64,000 bases of DNA, taken from positions 1 to 64,000 of the forward strand of contig JADKJR010000021.1 of the NCBI GenBank assembly GCA_016720925.1, written 5' to 3'. This stretch comes from Betaproteobacteria bacterium. GTDB lineage: Bacteria; Pseudomonadota; Gammaproteobacteria; Burkholderiales; Usitatibacteraceae. Position 1 is the stretch's first letter. Each line of letters opens with the position of its first letter. The position numbers and the translations under genes are program-made. Of this stretch, positions 9,323 through 18,019 are shown in pieces. The notes beneath the pieces were generated by a model. It ran no database searches. It was not told the DNA's origin and worked only from the letters and a program-made list of their open reading frames with translations.

Positions 9323-9353
9323 AAAAAAAGGGCAGCCGTAGCTGCCCTTTTTT
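9323..9353 (-). terminator. Rho-independent terminator of the yciB-yciI-bolA-parvulin operon
   Basis: GGGCAGC, loop CGTA, GCTGCCC, flanked by a run of A on the left and T on the right. On the minus strand it is a 7-bp stem followed by seven T, 82 bp after the parvulin stop. The T run on the other side makes it potentially bidirectional. Confidence 0.88.
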
Positions 9354-9434
9354 CTTCCTTCTGCGCCGCCATCCCCGAACAAAACTTTCGCCGCGTCCAG
9401 GATGATTGATTGTCGCCGTGTGGCGGACAATGAA

Positions 9435-10289
9435 TTACTTGAGGTCTATCTTGGCCTTGCTTTTCAGTTCCTGCACCAGCTTTGAAACCTGTTCCTGCTG
9501 CGCACGCTGGCGGAAATTGTCTTTCACTTCGTCATACGTCGGCACTTTCATCGCGCGTGAGTCGTCGAGACGAATGACGTGATAGCCGAAAGGTGACTTG
9601 ACCGGTACGTCGGTGGTCTCGCCTTTTTTCAGCGCTTTCATGGCATTGCCGAACTCAGGTACATAGCGGCCGGCCGGACCCCAATCTAGATCGCCACCAT
9701 TGTCTTTCGAGCCGGTGTCCTTGGATTTTTCCTTGGCCAGTTTGTCGAAGGCATCGCCACGCTTCAGTGACGCGATGATTGCCTTGGCATCGTCTTCCTT
9801 GTCAACCAGGATATGGCGTGCCTTGTATTCCATGTCGCCCATTTGTGCCACGAATTGCTGGTAATTTGCCTTGAGCTTCTCGTCGGTAACCGGGTTGGCT
9901 TTGACGAAGTCGTCGAAGTATGCGCGGATCAACACGGCCTGACGGGCCATGTCCATTTGTGCGGCGACCGTTGCATCCTTGTCGAGACCCTTTTTCTTAG
10001 CGGCCTGGGCGAGTACCTCGCGGCTGATCAGTTCTTCGCGAATGGCGTTTGCCACGTCGGGGGAAGCAGGTTGGCCGCTCGCCTCACGCTCCTTGTTCAT
10101 TGCGTCGAAATGCGCTTGCGGAATGGTCACGCCATTGACGCTGATTTTTCCTTCCGCTTTGGCTTCGGCCTTTGCGGCTTTGGATGCCTTGGCGGGCTTT
10201 TCGGCTTTTTCAGCAGTTTGCGCCATGACGGCGGGTGCCGCAAACGCGACAGCAACAGCGACAACGAGGGATTTCAATTTGAGTTGCAT
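9435..10289 (-). CDS. Secreted parvulin-type peptidyl-prolyl cis-trans isomerase
   Basis: The product is 284 aa from ATG 10289, chosen because AAGGA precedes it and the signal peptide (MQLKLKSLVVAVAVAFAAPAVMAQ) begins there; a longer frame to 10319 has no such support. After the cleavage site comes a lysine/alanine-rich linker of about 25 residues. A SurA/PpiC-like helical region follows, then one parvulin domain (YKARHILVDKEDDAKAII through PFGYHVIRLDD, about residues 144-235). It should fold outer membrane or periplasmic proteins. It is the last gene of the yciB-yciI-bolA operon, an arrangement known from other betaproteobacteria. Confidence 0.92.
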   Translation of the reverse strand: MQLKLKSLVVAVAVAFAAPAVMAQTAEKAEKPAKASKAAKAEAKAEGKISVNGVTIPQAHFDAMNKEREASGQPASPDVANAIREELISREVLAQAAKKKGLDKDATVAAQMDMARQAVLIRAYFDDFVKANPVTDEKLKANYQQFVAQMGDMEYKARHILVDKEDDAKAIIASLKRGDAFDKLAKEKSKDTGSKDNGGDLDWGPAGRYVPEFGNAMKALKKGETTDVPVKSPFGYHVIRLDDSRAMKVPTYDEVKDNFRQRAQQEQVSKLVQELKSKAKIDLK

Positions 10290-10337
10290 GGGTCTTCCTT
10301 CTGTGTGGTAATTGAACATGAAAATTGTTACTGGGGC

Positions 10338-10616
10338 TTATTGCGCACGCGCATCGATCTTGAGCGCGTGAATGCGGGTTTGCATCAAATCGCCCAGCAG
10401 GTCGTAAATCATCCGGTGGCGTGCCACGGAGGACTGACCCAAAAAAACGGGCGAAACGATGGTGAGTTCGAAATGCGAGCTATCGTGCGCACCGGTGCGA
10501 GCCGCGTGATCGCGCGCACCGGCATGCCCGGCGTGTGAAGCGGAATCATCGATGATTTCAAGTGTGACCGGATGAAGCGGCGCCAGACGTTCGCGGATGA
10601 TGGTTTGTATGTTCAT
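10338..10616 (-). CDS. bolA: BolA family protein
   Basis: The 92-aa product has the BolA fold: an N-terminal helix (IQTIIRERLAPLHPVTLEIIDDS), a histidine-rich loop (SHAGHAGARDHAARTGAHDSSHFEL) and the class II KH-like core ending QTRIHALKIDA. BolA proteins pair with monothiol glutaredoxins around a shared Fe-S cluster and affect cell shape and stress responses. The HAGHAG loop is longer and richer in His than in E. coli BolA and may bind metal or cluster. It sits 48 bp before the parvulin gene and 19 bp after yciI, in one operon. Confidence 0.92.
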   Translation of the reverse strand: MNIQTIIRERLAPLHPVTLEIIDDSASHAGHAGARDHAARTGAHDSSHFELTIVSPVFLGQSSVARHRMIYDLLGDLMQTRIHALKIDARAQ

Positions 10617-10635
10617 ATCGATTCAATCTTGCCGG

Positions 10636-10941
10636 TTAGGCCGGCAACACTTTTTTGAAAGGCTTGACGGCGACGCTGGAAAATACGCCGGCTTTGCAAT
10701 AAGGATCTTCTGACGCCCACGCAATGGCGGATTCGCGCGAGGCGAATTCCGCCACGATCAAAGAACCCGAAAATCCTGCAGGCCCCGGGTCCTCGCTGTC
10801 GATCAACGGATGCGGGCCAGCGACAATCAAACGACCCTCTGCCTGCAACAGTTTAAGACGCTCAACATGCGCCGGCCGATTGGCGAGACGCTTGTCCAGC
10901 GCGCCGGGCATCTCCTCGCAAATAATTGCGTACAGCATCAA
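10636..10941 (-). CDS. yciI: YciI family protein
   Basis: The 101-aa product is a ferredoxin-like fold YciI/YCII domain protein. It has the conserved His-Asp pair region (GPHPLIDSEDPGPAGFSGSLIVAEF) and the ending WASEDPYCKAGVFSSVAVKPFKKVL. YciI-like proteins form small dimers with an active-site His-Asp, but their substrate is unknown. Its ATG overlaps the yciB stop by 4 nt (ATGA), indicating translational coupling, and bolA follows closely. Confidence 0.93.
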   Translation of the reverse strand: MMLYAIICEEMPGALDKRLANRPAHVERLKLLQAEGRLIVAGPHPLIDSEDPGPAGFSGSLIVAEFASRESAIAWASEDPYCKAGVFSSVAVKPFKKVLPA

Positions 10942-11498
10942 ATTTCCTTGGCTTTGGTCACTGGCTCCGCCGGCTCATCCGGTAGATATTTCGCCAGCCA
11001 GAATGCCTGGGCCAAAACGAACACGAGGCTTAACGCCGTGCCGCCAAAGACTTTCACCTTTACCCAAGCGTCGAGTGAGAGTGTCATGGCGAAGTATTGG
11101 TTCAGTCCCGCCAGCAGCAGGAAAAAACCGCCCCAGGAATAGGAAAGCTTTTTCCACGCTTCAGCAGGCAGCTCGATTTCATTGCCGAGAATGGATTTGA
11201 GGGGGTTCTTGCCGAGTGCCGCGGCTGCAATGATGAGCGTGCCCATCAAGCTGTAAAACAGGGTCCACTTGATCTTGATATAGAACTCATCCTGCAGCAG
11301 GATTGTCGCGGTTCCGAATATGAGGATGAACCCGAGTCCGATCCATTGCACCGGCTTGACTTTTTCCTTGCGAACAAGGCACCAGATGATTTGCACAATC
11401 GCCGTCGCAATGGCGACGCCAGTCGCGACATAAATGTCGGCGAACTTGTAGGCCGCGAAAAACAGGATGACCGGCAGGAAATCGAACAGAAGCTTCAT
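10938..11498 (-). CDS. yciB: Inner membrane-spanning protein YciB (septation protein A family)
   Basis: The 186-aa product, from ATG 11498 (MKLLFDFLPVILFFAAYKFAD), has the conserved YciB/IspZ start and five or six membrane helices. The longer frame to 11549 adds a polar, unconserved N-terminus and is rejected. The family is linked to septation and cell envelope integrity (ispA in Shigella, interaction with elongation and division proteins in E. coli). It is the first gene of the four-gene minus-strand operon, overlapping yciI by 4 nt. Confidence 0.94.
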   Translation of the reverse strand: MKLLFDFLPVILFFAAYKFADIYVATGVAIATAIVQIIWCLVRKEKVKPVQWIGLGFILIFGTATILLQDEFYIKIKWTLFYSLMGTLIIAAAALGKNPLKSILGNEIELPAEAWKKLSYSWGGFFLLLAGLNQYFAMTLSLDAWVKVKVFGGTALSLVFVLAQAFWLAKYLPDEPAEPVTKAKEI

Positions 11499-11613
11499 TA
11501 ATTGCGGACGAAAAGAGCGAACATTATGGCAAAGAGGACAGAAAATCAATAACTTGGCATTTTCGCATGTTCAGGGCAGGTGCACAAATCTGATTGTTCG
11601 ACCGGCCAACCGA

Positions 11614-12399
11614 CTAATGAGTTCGTGTCCACCGCGCATGTTCTGTTTCAATCAGGGCCCGCGTTTCCTCGGGGAATCCAGGTTGGGAGGCCAGCGCGCA
11701 GGCTTCCTCGTAGAAACCTGCGGACTCATCGGGAAGGTGAGCATTCAGGGTATCAAAGGCGAAGCGCATCATTGCAGCGTCAGCCGTGCGAATGGCGGTA
11801 ATGGCGAAATTGAGATTCAGGAGGCGCCAGGCCCGTTCCGGGTTTGAGCGTTCCATATCGGCTTTCAGCGCGGGTGTCAGATGCTGCACGAAGCCCTGCA
11901 TCAGCGCATAGACCGCCGCCGCGTCCTGGCGAGTTTCAGCGCGATTGGATTGGGCCGCGAGCGCGTTGGCGATGGGTTCCGCCGCTTGAATGGGCAACTG
12001 ATGACGCATTGCCCAGTAGCCGATGCCAATCTGCACCATGTGCAGGATTTCCCGCTGATCGGTATTTTCCAGCCGGTCAAGCCAGGCATCCAGTTCGGCC
12101 AGGCAGCGAAGCGCCTCGTCGACGGCCCGGGCGGCATCATTCACGGGCAGTTCGCTATCCGCACCGTATTGCGAATCGAGGTTTTGCATCAGTGGTAGAA
12201 ACTCACTGATGATGGAGATCAGCCCGACCGCATCCGTGGCGCCGCCAGATCCACCGAAGCGCTGCTGGTAAGCCTCGTTGACCGAGGCCGCCAGGGCGGC
12301 AAAGCGTTCGCGCAGGAGTGCATGGTCGGCGAGATTGGTGTCATCGGCGTTAATTAGATGTATTTGAATCGGTTTGGCGCTGGTTTTGCGTTCGGACAT
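11614..12399 (-). CDS. Conserved hypothetical protein, 261 aa
   Basis: I do not recognise a named domain in this product. It is almost entirely alpha-helical and alanine/leucine-rich, with no signal peptide or membrane segment. Acidic aspartate/glutamate patches and repeated helical motifs such as ALRCLAELDAWLDRLE and LLNLNFAITAIRTADAAMMRF suggest a helical-repeat scaffold. It is divergent from the PHP nuclease gene, and the two would share an 86-bp promoter region. Function unknown. Confidence 0.7.
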   Translation of the reverse strand: MSERKTSAKPIQIHLINADDTNLADHALLRERFAALAASVNEAYQQRFGGSGGATDAVGLISIISEFLPLMQNLDSQYGADSELPVNDAARAVDEALRCLAELDAWLDRLENTDQREILHMVQIGIGYWAMRHQLPIQAAEPIANALAAQSNRAETRQDAAAVYALMQGFVQHLTPALKADMERSNPERAWRLLNLNFAITAIRTADAAMMRFAFDTLNAHLPDESAGFYEEACALASQPGFPEETRALIETEHARWTRTH

Positions 12400-12485
12400 G
12401 TTGTTTGCGTAGGTGTTCTTTAGGCCGAGCCGGGCAGTTTGCTATGATGATCGGCTGCGTATCAAGTGAAAAAGTTCGGGAAAAA

Positions 12486-13355
12486 TTGCAGAATTTTGAT
12501 TTACACAGTCACAGTAACGCATCCGATGGCTTGTTGACGCCACGCGGCCTGATCGAGCTTGCGGTCGAAATGGGATGTGATGCGATTGCCTTGACAGATC
12601 ACGATACCACGGACGGATTGCACGAAGCCGGGCAGGCGGCGCGCGAAAAGAACCTTCGATTCATTTGCGGCGTGGAAATCTCGGTTACCTGGCCACTGGC
12701 CCCACATGGAAGCGCCCGCCACGCGGACATCAAACCCACCACCATTCACATTGTTGGCCTCGGCATCGATCCTGCGAACACGGTCTTGGCGAGCGGGCTT
12801 GAGTCCATTCGTGCCGGACGTCTCGAGCGCGCACGACGTATGGGCGAGGATTTTGAGCGGGTCGGCATTAATGGATTATTCGAGGATGCTTTCGATATTG
12901 CCGAAAACAAGACGATGATCGGGCGCACCCATTTCGCGCGTGCGCTCGCCGGGCGAGGACTGGTGAAAAGCGTGGGAAAGGCCTTTGAGCGGTACCTGAC
13001 GTTTGGCCGCCCCGGCTATGTTGCGCATCAATGGGTGTCGGTGGCTGAAGCCGTGACATGGATCCGCGTCGCAGGCGGCGTGCCGGTAGTCGCTCATCCA
13101 GGGCGCTACAAACTGACTCGGGCCGAAATCAGGATACTCATGGACGATTTCAAGGCGGCTGGCGGCCGGGCAATTGAAGTGGTCACCGGTAGCCACCAGC
13201 CGCATCAATACCGCGAATACGCCATAATCGCGCGGGAGATGGATTTCCTGGCCTCGCGCGGCTCGGACTATCACGGACCCGGCGAAAGCCACTTTCAGCC
13301 CGGCAAGCTCCCGCCACTTCCCGCGGACTTGATCCCGGTGTGGCACGCACTTTAG
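12486..13355 (+). CDS. PHP domain phosphoesterase (RNase AM/YciV-like)
   Basis: The product has the metal-binding PHP motifs of YciV/RNase AM and nucleoside 3',5'-bisphosphate phosphatases: DLHSHSNASDG at the start, ALTDHDTTDG, GVEISVTW, AHPGRY and GSDYHGPGE near the end. The family removes nucleotides 5'-3' from small RNAs or dephosphorylates pAp. I chose TTG 12486 because the PHP domain begins immediately after it. A -10-like TATGAT covers 12443-12448, where the ATG alternatives lie. An upstream extension to 12405 remains possible. It leads a run with yciO, the M50 protease and trpS. Confidence 0.85.
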   Translation: MQNFDLHSHSNASDGLLTPRGLIELAVEMGCDAIALTDHDTTDGLHEAGQAAREKNLRFICGVEISVTWPLAPHGSARHADIKPTTIHIVGLGIDPANTVLASGLESIRAGRLERARRMGEDFERVGINGLFEDAFDIAENKTMIGRTHFARALAGRGLVKSVGKAFERYLTFGRPGYVAHQWVSVAEAVTWIRVAGGVPVVAHPGRYKLTRAEIRILMDDFKAAGGRAIEVVTGSHQPHQYREYAIIAREMDFLASRGSDYHGPGESHFQPGKLPPLPADLIPVWHAL

Positions 13356-13385
13356 CTAACCAACAAGAATCAAGAATCCACCTGC

Positions 13386-14015
13386 ATGTCCCAGTTCTTT
13401 GCCATCCACTCGACTCATCCCGAAACGCGCCTGATCAAGCGAGCGGTGGATATCGTGCGCAAAGGCGGCATCATCGCCTATCCTACCGACTCCTGCTATG
13501 CGATCGGTTGCCACATTGGCGACAAGCACGCCATGGAGCGGATGCGCAGGATTCGCGGCGTCGACGAACGCCACCATTTCACGCTCATGTGCAGGGATCT
13601 GTCGGATATCGGTACCTTTGCGAAGGTGGACAATGCCCAGTACCGCTTGTTGAAGACCCACACGCCGGGCACCTATACCTTCATTCTCGACGCGACGCGT
13701 GAGTTGCCCCGGCGGCTGGCGCACCCGAAACGCGCGACCGTGGGTGTGCGCGTGCCAGAGCACCCGGTGACGCATGCGTTGCTGACGGAACTCAACGAGC
13801 CTCTGTTGTCATCCACGCTCATGTTGCCCGGTGAGGCTGAACCGCTCAATGATGCTGAAATGATCCGCAAGAAACTCGAACATCAGCTTGATCTGATCCT
13901 CGACGGCGGCGCCTGCGGTGTCGAGCCAACCACGGTGATTGATTTGTCGGGAGATGCCCCGATTCTGATAAGGCGCGGCAAAGGCGATATCTCCTCGTTC
14001 GGGTTTGACGAGTAA
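13386..14015 (+). CDS. yciO: L-threonylcarbamoyladenylate synthase-like protein (YciO/Sua5 family)
   Basis: The 209-aa product has the YrdC/Sua5 fold: the GGIIAYPTDSCYAIGC nucleotide-binding start, RRIRGVDERHHFTLMC with the KR-x-R type basic residues shifted as in YciO, and PGTYTFIL. YciO is the paralogue of TsaC/YrdC. It can make threonylcarbamoyl-AMP weakly, and its main role is unclear. The pairing with a PHP nuclease recalls the yciV-yciO order of E. coli, which supports both calls. Confidence 0.88.
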   Translation: MSQFFAIHSTHPETRLIKRAVDIVRKGGIIAYPTDSCYAIGCHIGDKHAMERMRRIRGVDERHHFTLMCRDLSDIGTFAKVDNAQYRLLKTHTPGTYTFILDATRELPRRLAHPKRATVGVRVPEHPVTHALLTELNEPLLSSTLMLPGEAEPLNDAEMIRKKLEHQLDLILDGGACGVEPTTVIDLSGDAPILIRRGKGDISSFGFDE

Positions 14016-14041
14016 CCTGACTTTCAACATTCAAGGCTTTA

Positions 14042-14689
14042 ATGGACGCAAACTTCATCCAGAAGATCACGATCTATGCCATTCCACTGATCTTCGCGAT
14101 TACGCTGCACGAGGCGGCCCACGCCTTTGCCGCGCGCTATTTTGGCGACGCTACCGCCTACATGCTGGGTCGCATGACACTCAACCCCCTCAAGCACATC
14201 GACCCGGTTTGGACGATATTGGTGCCGATTGTGACGTTACTTTTCACGCCGCTGGTATTCGGGGCCGCGAAGCCGGTACCAGTTAACTTTGGCGGCTTGC
14301 GCAATCCCAAACGCGACATGATCTGGGTTGCGGCAGCCGGGCCGCTCGCGAATTTGACGATGATGATTATCTGGGCGGTTGTTGCCAAAATCGCCATCAG
14401 CCTGCCGGAATCCGGGCCGACGGTTTTCCTGGCATTGATGGGTGAAGCGGGTATCTTTGTGAATGCGTTGCTGATGGTGTTCAATCTGTTTCCGCTGCTG
14501 CCCCTGGATGGCGGGCGGATTCTGACGGGACTTTTGCCGAATCGCCTCGCCTATTCCTTTTCGCGCACGGAGCCTTACGGCATGTTCATCCTGATCGCCC
14601 TGATGTTGAGCGGTATTATGGGTAAATTTTTGTGGCCACTGATCGATATCAGCATGAAATCGATATACGCTATAATAGGTTTATCTTGA
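14042..14689 (+). CDS. Site-2 protease family (M50) membrane metalloprotease
   Basis: The 215-aa polytopic protein has the zinc motif HEAAH at residues 23-27 inside the first membrane helix, and the second catalytic motif NLFPLLPLDGGR near 150-160. It lacks the PDZ domain of RseP, placing it among the short SpoIVFB/YwhC-like proteases common in proteobacteria. It cleaves an unknown membrane protein. Its ATG at 14042 is 26 bp after yciO. The following 245 bp to trpS hold no gene or clear terminator. Confidence 0.9.
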   Translation: MDANFIQKITIYAIPLIFAITLHEAAHAFAARYFGDATAYMLGRMTLNPLKHIDPVWTILVPIVTLLFTPLVFGAAKPVPVNFGGLRNPKRDMIWVAAAGPLANLTMMIIWAVVAKIAISLPESGPTVFLALMGEAGIFVNALLMVFNLFPLLPLDGGRILTGLLPNRLAYSFSRTEPYGMFILIALMLSGIMGKFLWPLIDISMKSIYAIIGLS

Positions 14690-14934
14690 TAGCGGCAGTC
14701 TTGGTTTAGAGACTCGATTCGCCTCCCGGCGAGAATCTCACTGCTACTGATCGAACGCGGTACCGAAAGCCCACGAAGTTTAAAAGGCCGCCCGTTCTGG
14801 TCCATACGTTCCATACAGATACGCTTGTTCCACATATACGCAATATTTTTTCGCGCCGTTGGCTCTATTGCCGATTGATTCGCCACTTTACTTGCAAACC
14901 ATCATCTTGCTTCCCAAGGGTATAGACCCTAACC
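14690..14934. other. Intergenic region before trpS, no gene found
   Basis: These 245 bp show no open frame of interest on either strand, no tRNA-like cloverleaf and no strong terminator. A short inverted repeat (GATTCGCC / GGCGAGAATC, near 14717-14737) may be a weak hairpin in a trpS leader. Confidence 0.4.
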
Positions 14935-16143
14935 ATGTTTCCTGACAGAGTACTTTCCGGCATGCGTCCGACCGGACGCCTGCATTTGGGCCATTACCAT
15001 GGCGCGCTGAAAAACTGGGCGAAGTTACAGCATGAACACCCGTGTTTTTTCTTTGTCGCCGATTGGCACGCCCTGACGACGCATTACGAAACGCCTAACG
15101 TGATCGAGGAATACACCTACGACACCGTGATCGACTGGATCGCGGCCGGCATCGATCCCGCGCAGGCGACGCTGTTCGCGCAATCCAAGGTTCCGCAACA
15201 CGCTGAACTGACGCTGCTGTTATCGTTCTTCACCCCGCTTTCATGGCTGGAACGGGTGCCGACGTACAAGGACCAGATCGAAAAGCTGGGCGAACGCGGA
15301 CACGATCTGGCCACCTACGGTTTTCTCGGCTACCCGTTGATGCAGGCGGCGGACATTCTCATCTATCGTGCCAACCAGGTACCGGTCGGTGAAGACCAGG
15401 TCTCGCATGTTGAACTGACGCGCGAAGTCGCACGGCGGTTCAATCACCTGTTTGGGAGAGAAAAAGGCTTTGAGGAAAAAGCCGAAGCCGCCATCAAGAA
15501 GCTGGGCGCAAAAAAGGCCAAACTCTATAACCAGCTTCGCACCAAATTTCAGCAGGAGGGCGACGAAGCCGCGCTGGTGGAGGCGCGTGAGTTGCTGGGT
15601 GATGTGCAAAATTTATCAATGGGAGATCGCGAACGGCTGTTCGGATTCCTCGAAGGTGGTGGCAAGGTGATTCTGCCGGAGCCACAGGCACTGCTCACCG
15701 CGACCTCGCGTCTGGTCGGCACCGATGGCCTGAAAATGTCGAAGAGTTACGGTAATACCATTGATTTGCGCGACAAACCCGAGACGGTCACCACCAAGGT
15801 GCGGACCATGCCCACCGATCCCGCGCGTGTCCGTCGCACCGACCCTGGCGACCCGGAAAAATGTCCAGTGTGGAATCTGCACCAGGTTTATACCGACGAT
15901 GCGGTACACAAATGGGTAATTGAAGGCTGCAAGAGCGCCGGCATCGGCTGCCTGGAATGCAAGCAACCGGTGATCGACAGCATCATCAAAGAATTGACGC
16001 CGATGCGTGAACGCGCGGCGCCGTTTGAAGAAGATCCGACGCTGGTAAAGAACATTCTGGCCGACGGTTGCGAGAAGGCGCGCGGCATAGCCGAAGAAAC
16101 CATGCGCGAAGTGCGCGACGCGATGGGGCTGAGTTTTTCGTGA
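14935..16143 (+). CDS. trpS: Tryptophan--tRNA ligase
   Basis: The product is a class Ic synthetase with the HIGH-like motif LHLGH near residues 18-22 and KMSKS (GLKMSKSYGN) near residue 265. At 402 aa it is longer than the 334-aa E. coli enzyme. The extra length lies between the two catalytic halves, in a lysine/glutamate-rich segment (about 180-240), as in other betaproteobacterial TrpRS. It charges tRNA-Trp. Start ATG 14935 fits the family N-terminus (MFPDRVLSGMRPTGRLHLG). Confidence 0.97.
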   Translation: MFPDRVLSGMRPTGRLHLGHYHGALKNWAKLQHEHPCFFFVADWHALTTHYETPNVIEEYTYDTVIDWIAAGIDPAQATLFAQSKVPQHAELTLLLSFFTPLSWLERVPTYKDQIEKLGERGHDLATYGFLGYPLMQAADILIYRANQVPVGEDQVSHVELTREVARRFNHLFGREKGFEEKAEAAIKKLGAKKAKLYNQLRTKFQQEGDEAALVEARELLGDVQNLSMGDRERLFGFLEGGGKVILPEPQALLTATSRLVGTDGLKMSKSYGNTIDLRDKPETVTTKVRTMPTDPARVRRTDPGDPEKCPVWNLHQVYTDDAVHKWVIEGCKSAGIGCLECKQPVIDSIIKELTPMRERAAPFEEDPTLVKNILADGCEKARGIAEETMREVRDAMGLSFS

Positions 16144-16189
16144 GCACTTTTGTGAAAATGCGCATTTATCGCAAATGGGCGGGAACTGA

Positions 16190-17041
16190 ATGAGCGTGGA
16201 ACTCGTCGTCGATAACACCCAGCAGCCGTCGCTGGACATGGCGATGCCGATGGCCCGCATCAAGGGCGAGCCGTTGACCGACTTGCCGGCTGATCTGTTC
16301 ATTCCGCCCGATGCGTTATCGATCATCCTCGATGAGTTTGAAGGCCCTCTGGATTTGTTGCTCTACCTGATTCGCAAGCACTCCCTGGATATCCTGAATA
16401 TCCCGATGGCCGATCTCACGCGGCAGTACATGACCTACGTCGAGGCCATGCGCGAAGGCCAGCTTGAACTGGCCGCAGAGTATTTGCTGATGGCGGCGCT
16501 GCTAATTGAAATCAAGTCGCGCATGCTGCTGCCGCGTCCACCGCGCGAGCATGCGTCAGAACCGGAAGATCCGCGTGCCGAACTGGTTCGCCGCCTGCTC
16601 GAATACGAACAAATGAAAGCGGCCGCGCATGCGATCGACCAGCATCCGCGGAAGGATCGCGATTTCTCGACAGTCGACGTCATGATTGAGCAGTCACTGG
16701 TTGCGCGGGTACCAACGGTACTGGTCGCGGATCTCACCGAAGCCTGGCGCGTCATTCTCAATCGTGCCAAAGCAACACAACGGCACCGCATTTCCCGCGA
16801 AGAGCTGTCGGTTCGTTCGCATATGTCACGCATCCTGCGGCATTTGAATGGATTGGGTTTTGTGCGTTTTGATGAATTGTTTCAGCCGGAAGAGGGCGTG
16901 GCTGTGGTGGTCGTAAGCTTTCTGGCGGTGCTGGAATTGGCGCGTGAATCGTTGATCGACATTACTCAGAGCGCTGCTTTCGAGCCGATTTACGTAAAGC
17001 TTCGCGACGCGGAACCGCCGACACTCGAGCTGTCGATCTGA
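16190..17041 (+). CDS. scpA: Segregation and condensation protein A
   Basis: The 283-aa kleisin binds SMC heads and ScpB to form the bacterial condensin. Visible are the conserved N-terminal FEGPLDLLLYLIRKHSLDIL block (about 52-70), the helical EYLLMAALLIEIKSRMLLP motif, and a C-terminal winged-helix segment (VVSFLAVLELARE). The first about 45 residues are a variable extension rich in proline and methionine. The gene follows trpS by 46 bp and is followed by scpB, the standard partnership. Confidence 0.95.
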   Translation: MSVELVVDNTQQPSLDMAMPMARIKGEPLTDLPADLFIPPDALSIILDEFEGPLDLLLYLIRKHSLDILNIPMADLTRQYMTYVEAMREGQLELAAEYLLMAALLIEIKSRMLLPRPPREHASEPEDPRAELVRRLLEYEQMKAAAHAIDQHPRKDRDFSTVDVMIEQSLVARVPTVLVADLTEAWRVILNRAKATQRHRISREELSVRSHMSRILRHLNGLGFVRFDELFQPEEGVAVVVVSFLAVLELARESLIDITQSAAFEPIYVKLRDAEPPTLELSI

Positions 17042-17152
17042 TAGACCGGCGGGATGAATGCTCTTTACCTCCGGAATATGTTCTTGCCCTGTCACCCGGG
17101 ATATGCCAAGTGAGGGGCGCTCTAATATTGCTGTAAACAGGCAGTCCAAAAT

Positions 17153-18019
17153 ATGTCAAATGAACAAGCAAACCTGAACGAATCGCCCGCGGAAATTCCC
17201 GTCGAATCAACGTCTGAAACGGCAATGGTCACGCCGGAAGATGGCAATGGTGAAAATGGCGCCGCGCGTCCGCGCACCATTGAAATCGACCAAGCCAAGC
17301 GTGCGTTGGAAGCCGTACTGATGGCGGCCGCCGAACCGATGGCGGTGAACGAACTCAAACGCATCTTTGACGGTGAACTAAGCGGCGACACTGTCCGCAA
17401 CTTGCTGGAGGAATTGCGTGCCGAGTGGGCGGATCGCAGCGTTGAACTGGCGGCGGTCGCCAGTGGCTATCGCTTTCGCGTCAAGCCTGAATTCCAGAAA
17501 TATCTCGACAAGCTTTCCAGCGACAAGCCGCCGCGCTATTCGCGTGCGGTGCTGGAAACTCTCGCGATTATCGTCTACCGTCAACCGGTGACGCGCGGTG
17601 ATATTGAAGACATTCGTGGCGTGCAGGTTTCTCCGCACATTCTCAAGACTTTGCAGGATCGTGGCTGGATCGATGAGATCGGCCACAAGGAAGTAGTCGG
17701 TCGCCCGGCGTTGTTTGCCACCACCAAACATTTTCTGGACGATCTCAATTTGCGTTCGCTCGAAGAGCTGCCGCCGCTGCACGAATTGCAAGCCACACTC
17801 GATATGACGCAAGCCGGTGCGGCGATGACAGCGGGCGCGATGGCGTCCCTGCCGGGCGTGGCGCCGGCCGGACCGAGCGCGGACGTGACGGCAGGTAACG
17901 CTTCAACTGATACCGAATCGGTCAACACAGCGGAGCCCGCCGCGTCTGAAACGGAAACGGCTTCGCCAAGCGAACCGCCTTCTGAACCGCCGTCTACCGA
18001 GGAATCGCCATCATGGTAA
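17153..18019 (+). CDS. scpB: Segregation and condensation protein B
   Basis: The 288-aa partner of ScpA and SMC has two winged-helix domains, seen as IDQAKRALEAVLMAAAEPM and RYSRAVLETLAIIVYRQPVTRGDIEDIRGV, with the conserved GWIDEIGHKEVVGRPALFATT. Both tails are low complexity: an acidic N-terminus of about 40 residues and a Ser/Glu/Pro-rich C-terminus after residue 215. Its stop overlaps the rluB start (ATGGTAA), so translation is probably coupled. Confidence 0.95.
   Translation: MSNEQANLNESPAEIPVESTSETAMVTPEDGNGENGAARPRTIEIDQAKRALEAVLMAAAEPMAVNELKRIFDGELSGDTVRNLLEELRAEWADRSVELAAVASGYRFRVKPEFQKYLDKLSSDKPPRYSRAVLETLAIIVYRQPVTRGDIEDIRGVQVSPHILKTLQDRGWIDEIGHKEVVGRPALFATTKHFLDDLNLRSLEELPPLHELQATLDMTQAGAAMTAGAMASLPGVAPAGPSADVTAGNASTDTESVNTAEPAASETETASPSEPPSEPPSTEESPSW

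Noticed and set aside
14690..14934. Possible tRNA or sRNA before trpS (GATTCGCC...GGCGAGAATC)
   Set aside because: No acceptor stem, anticodon arm or T-loop consensus could be placed; only one weak hairpin.
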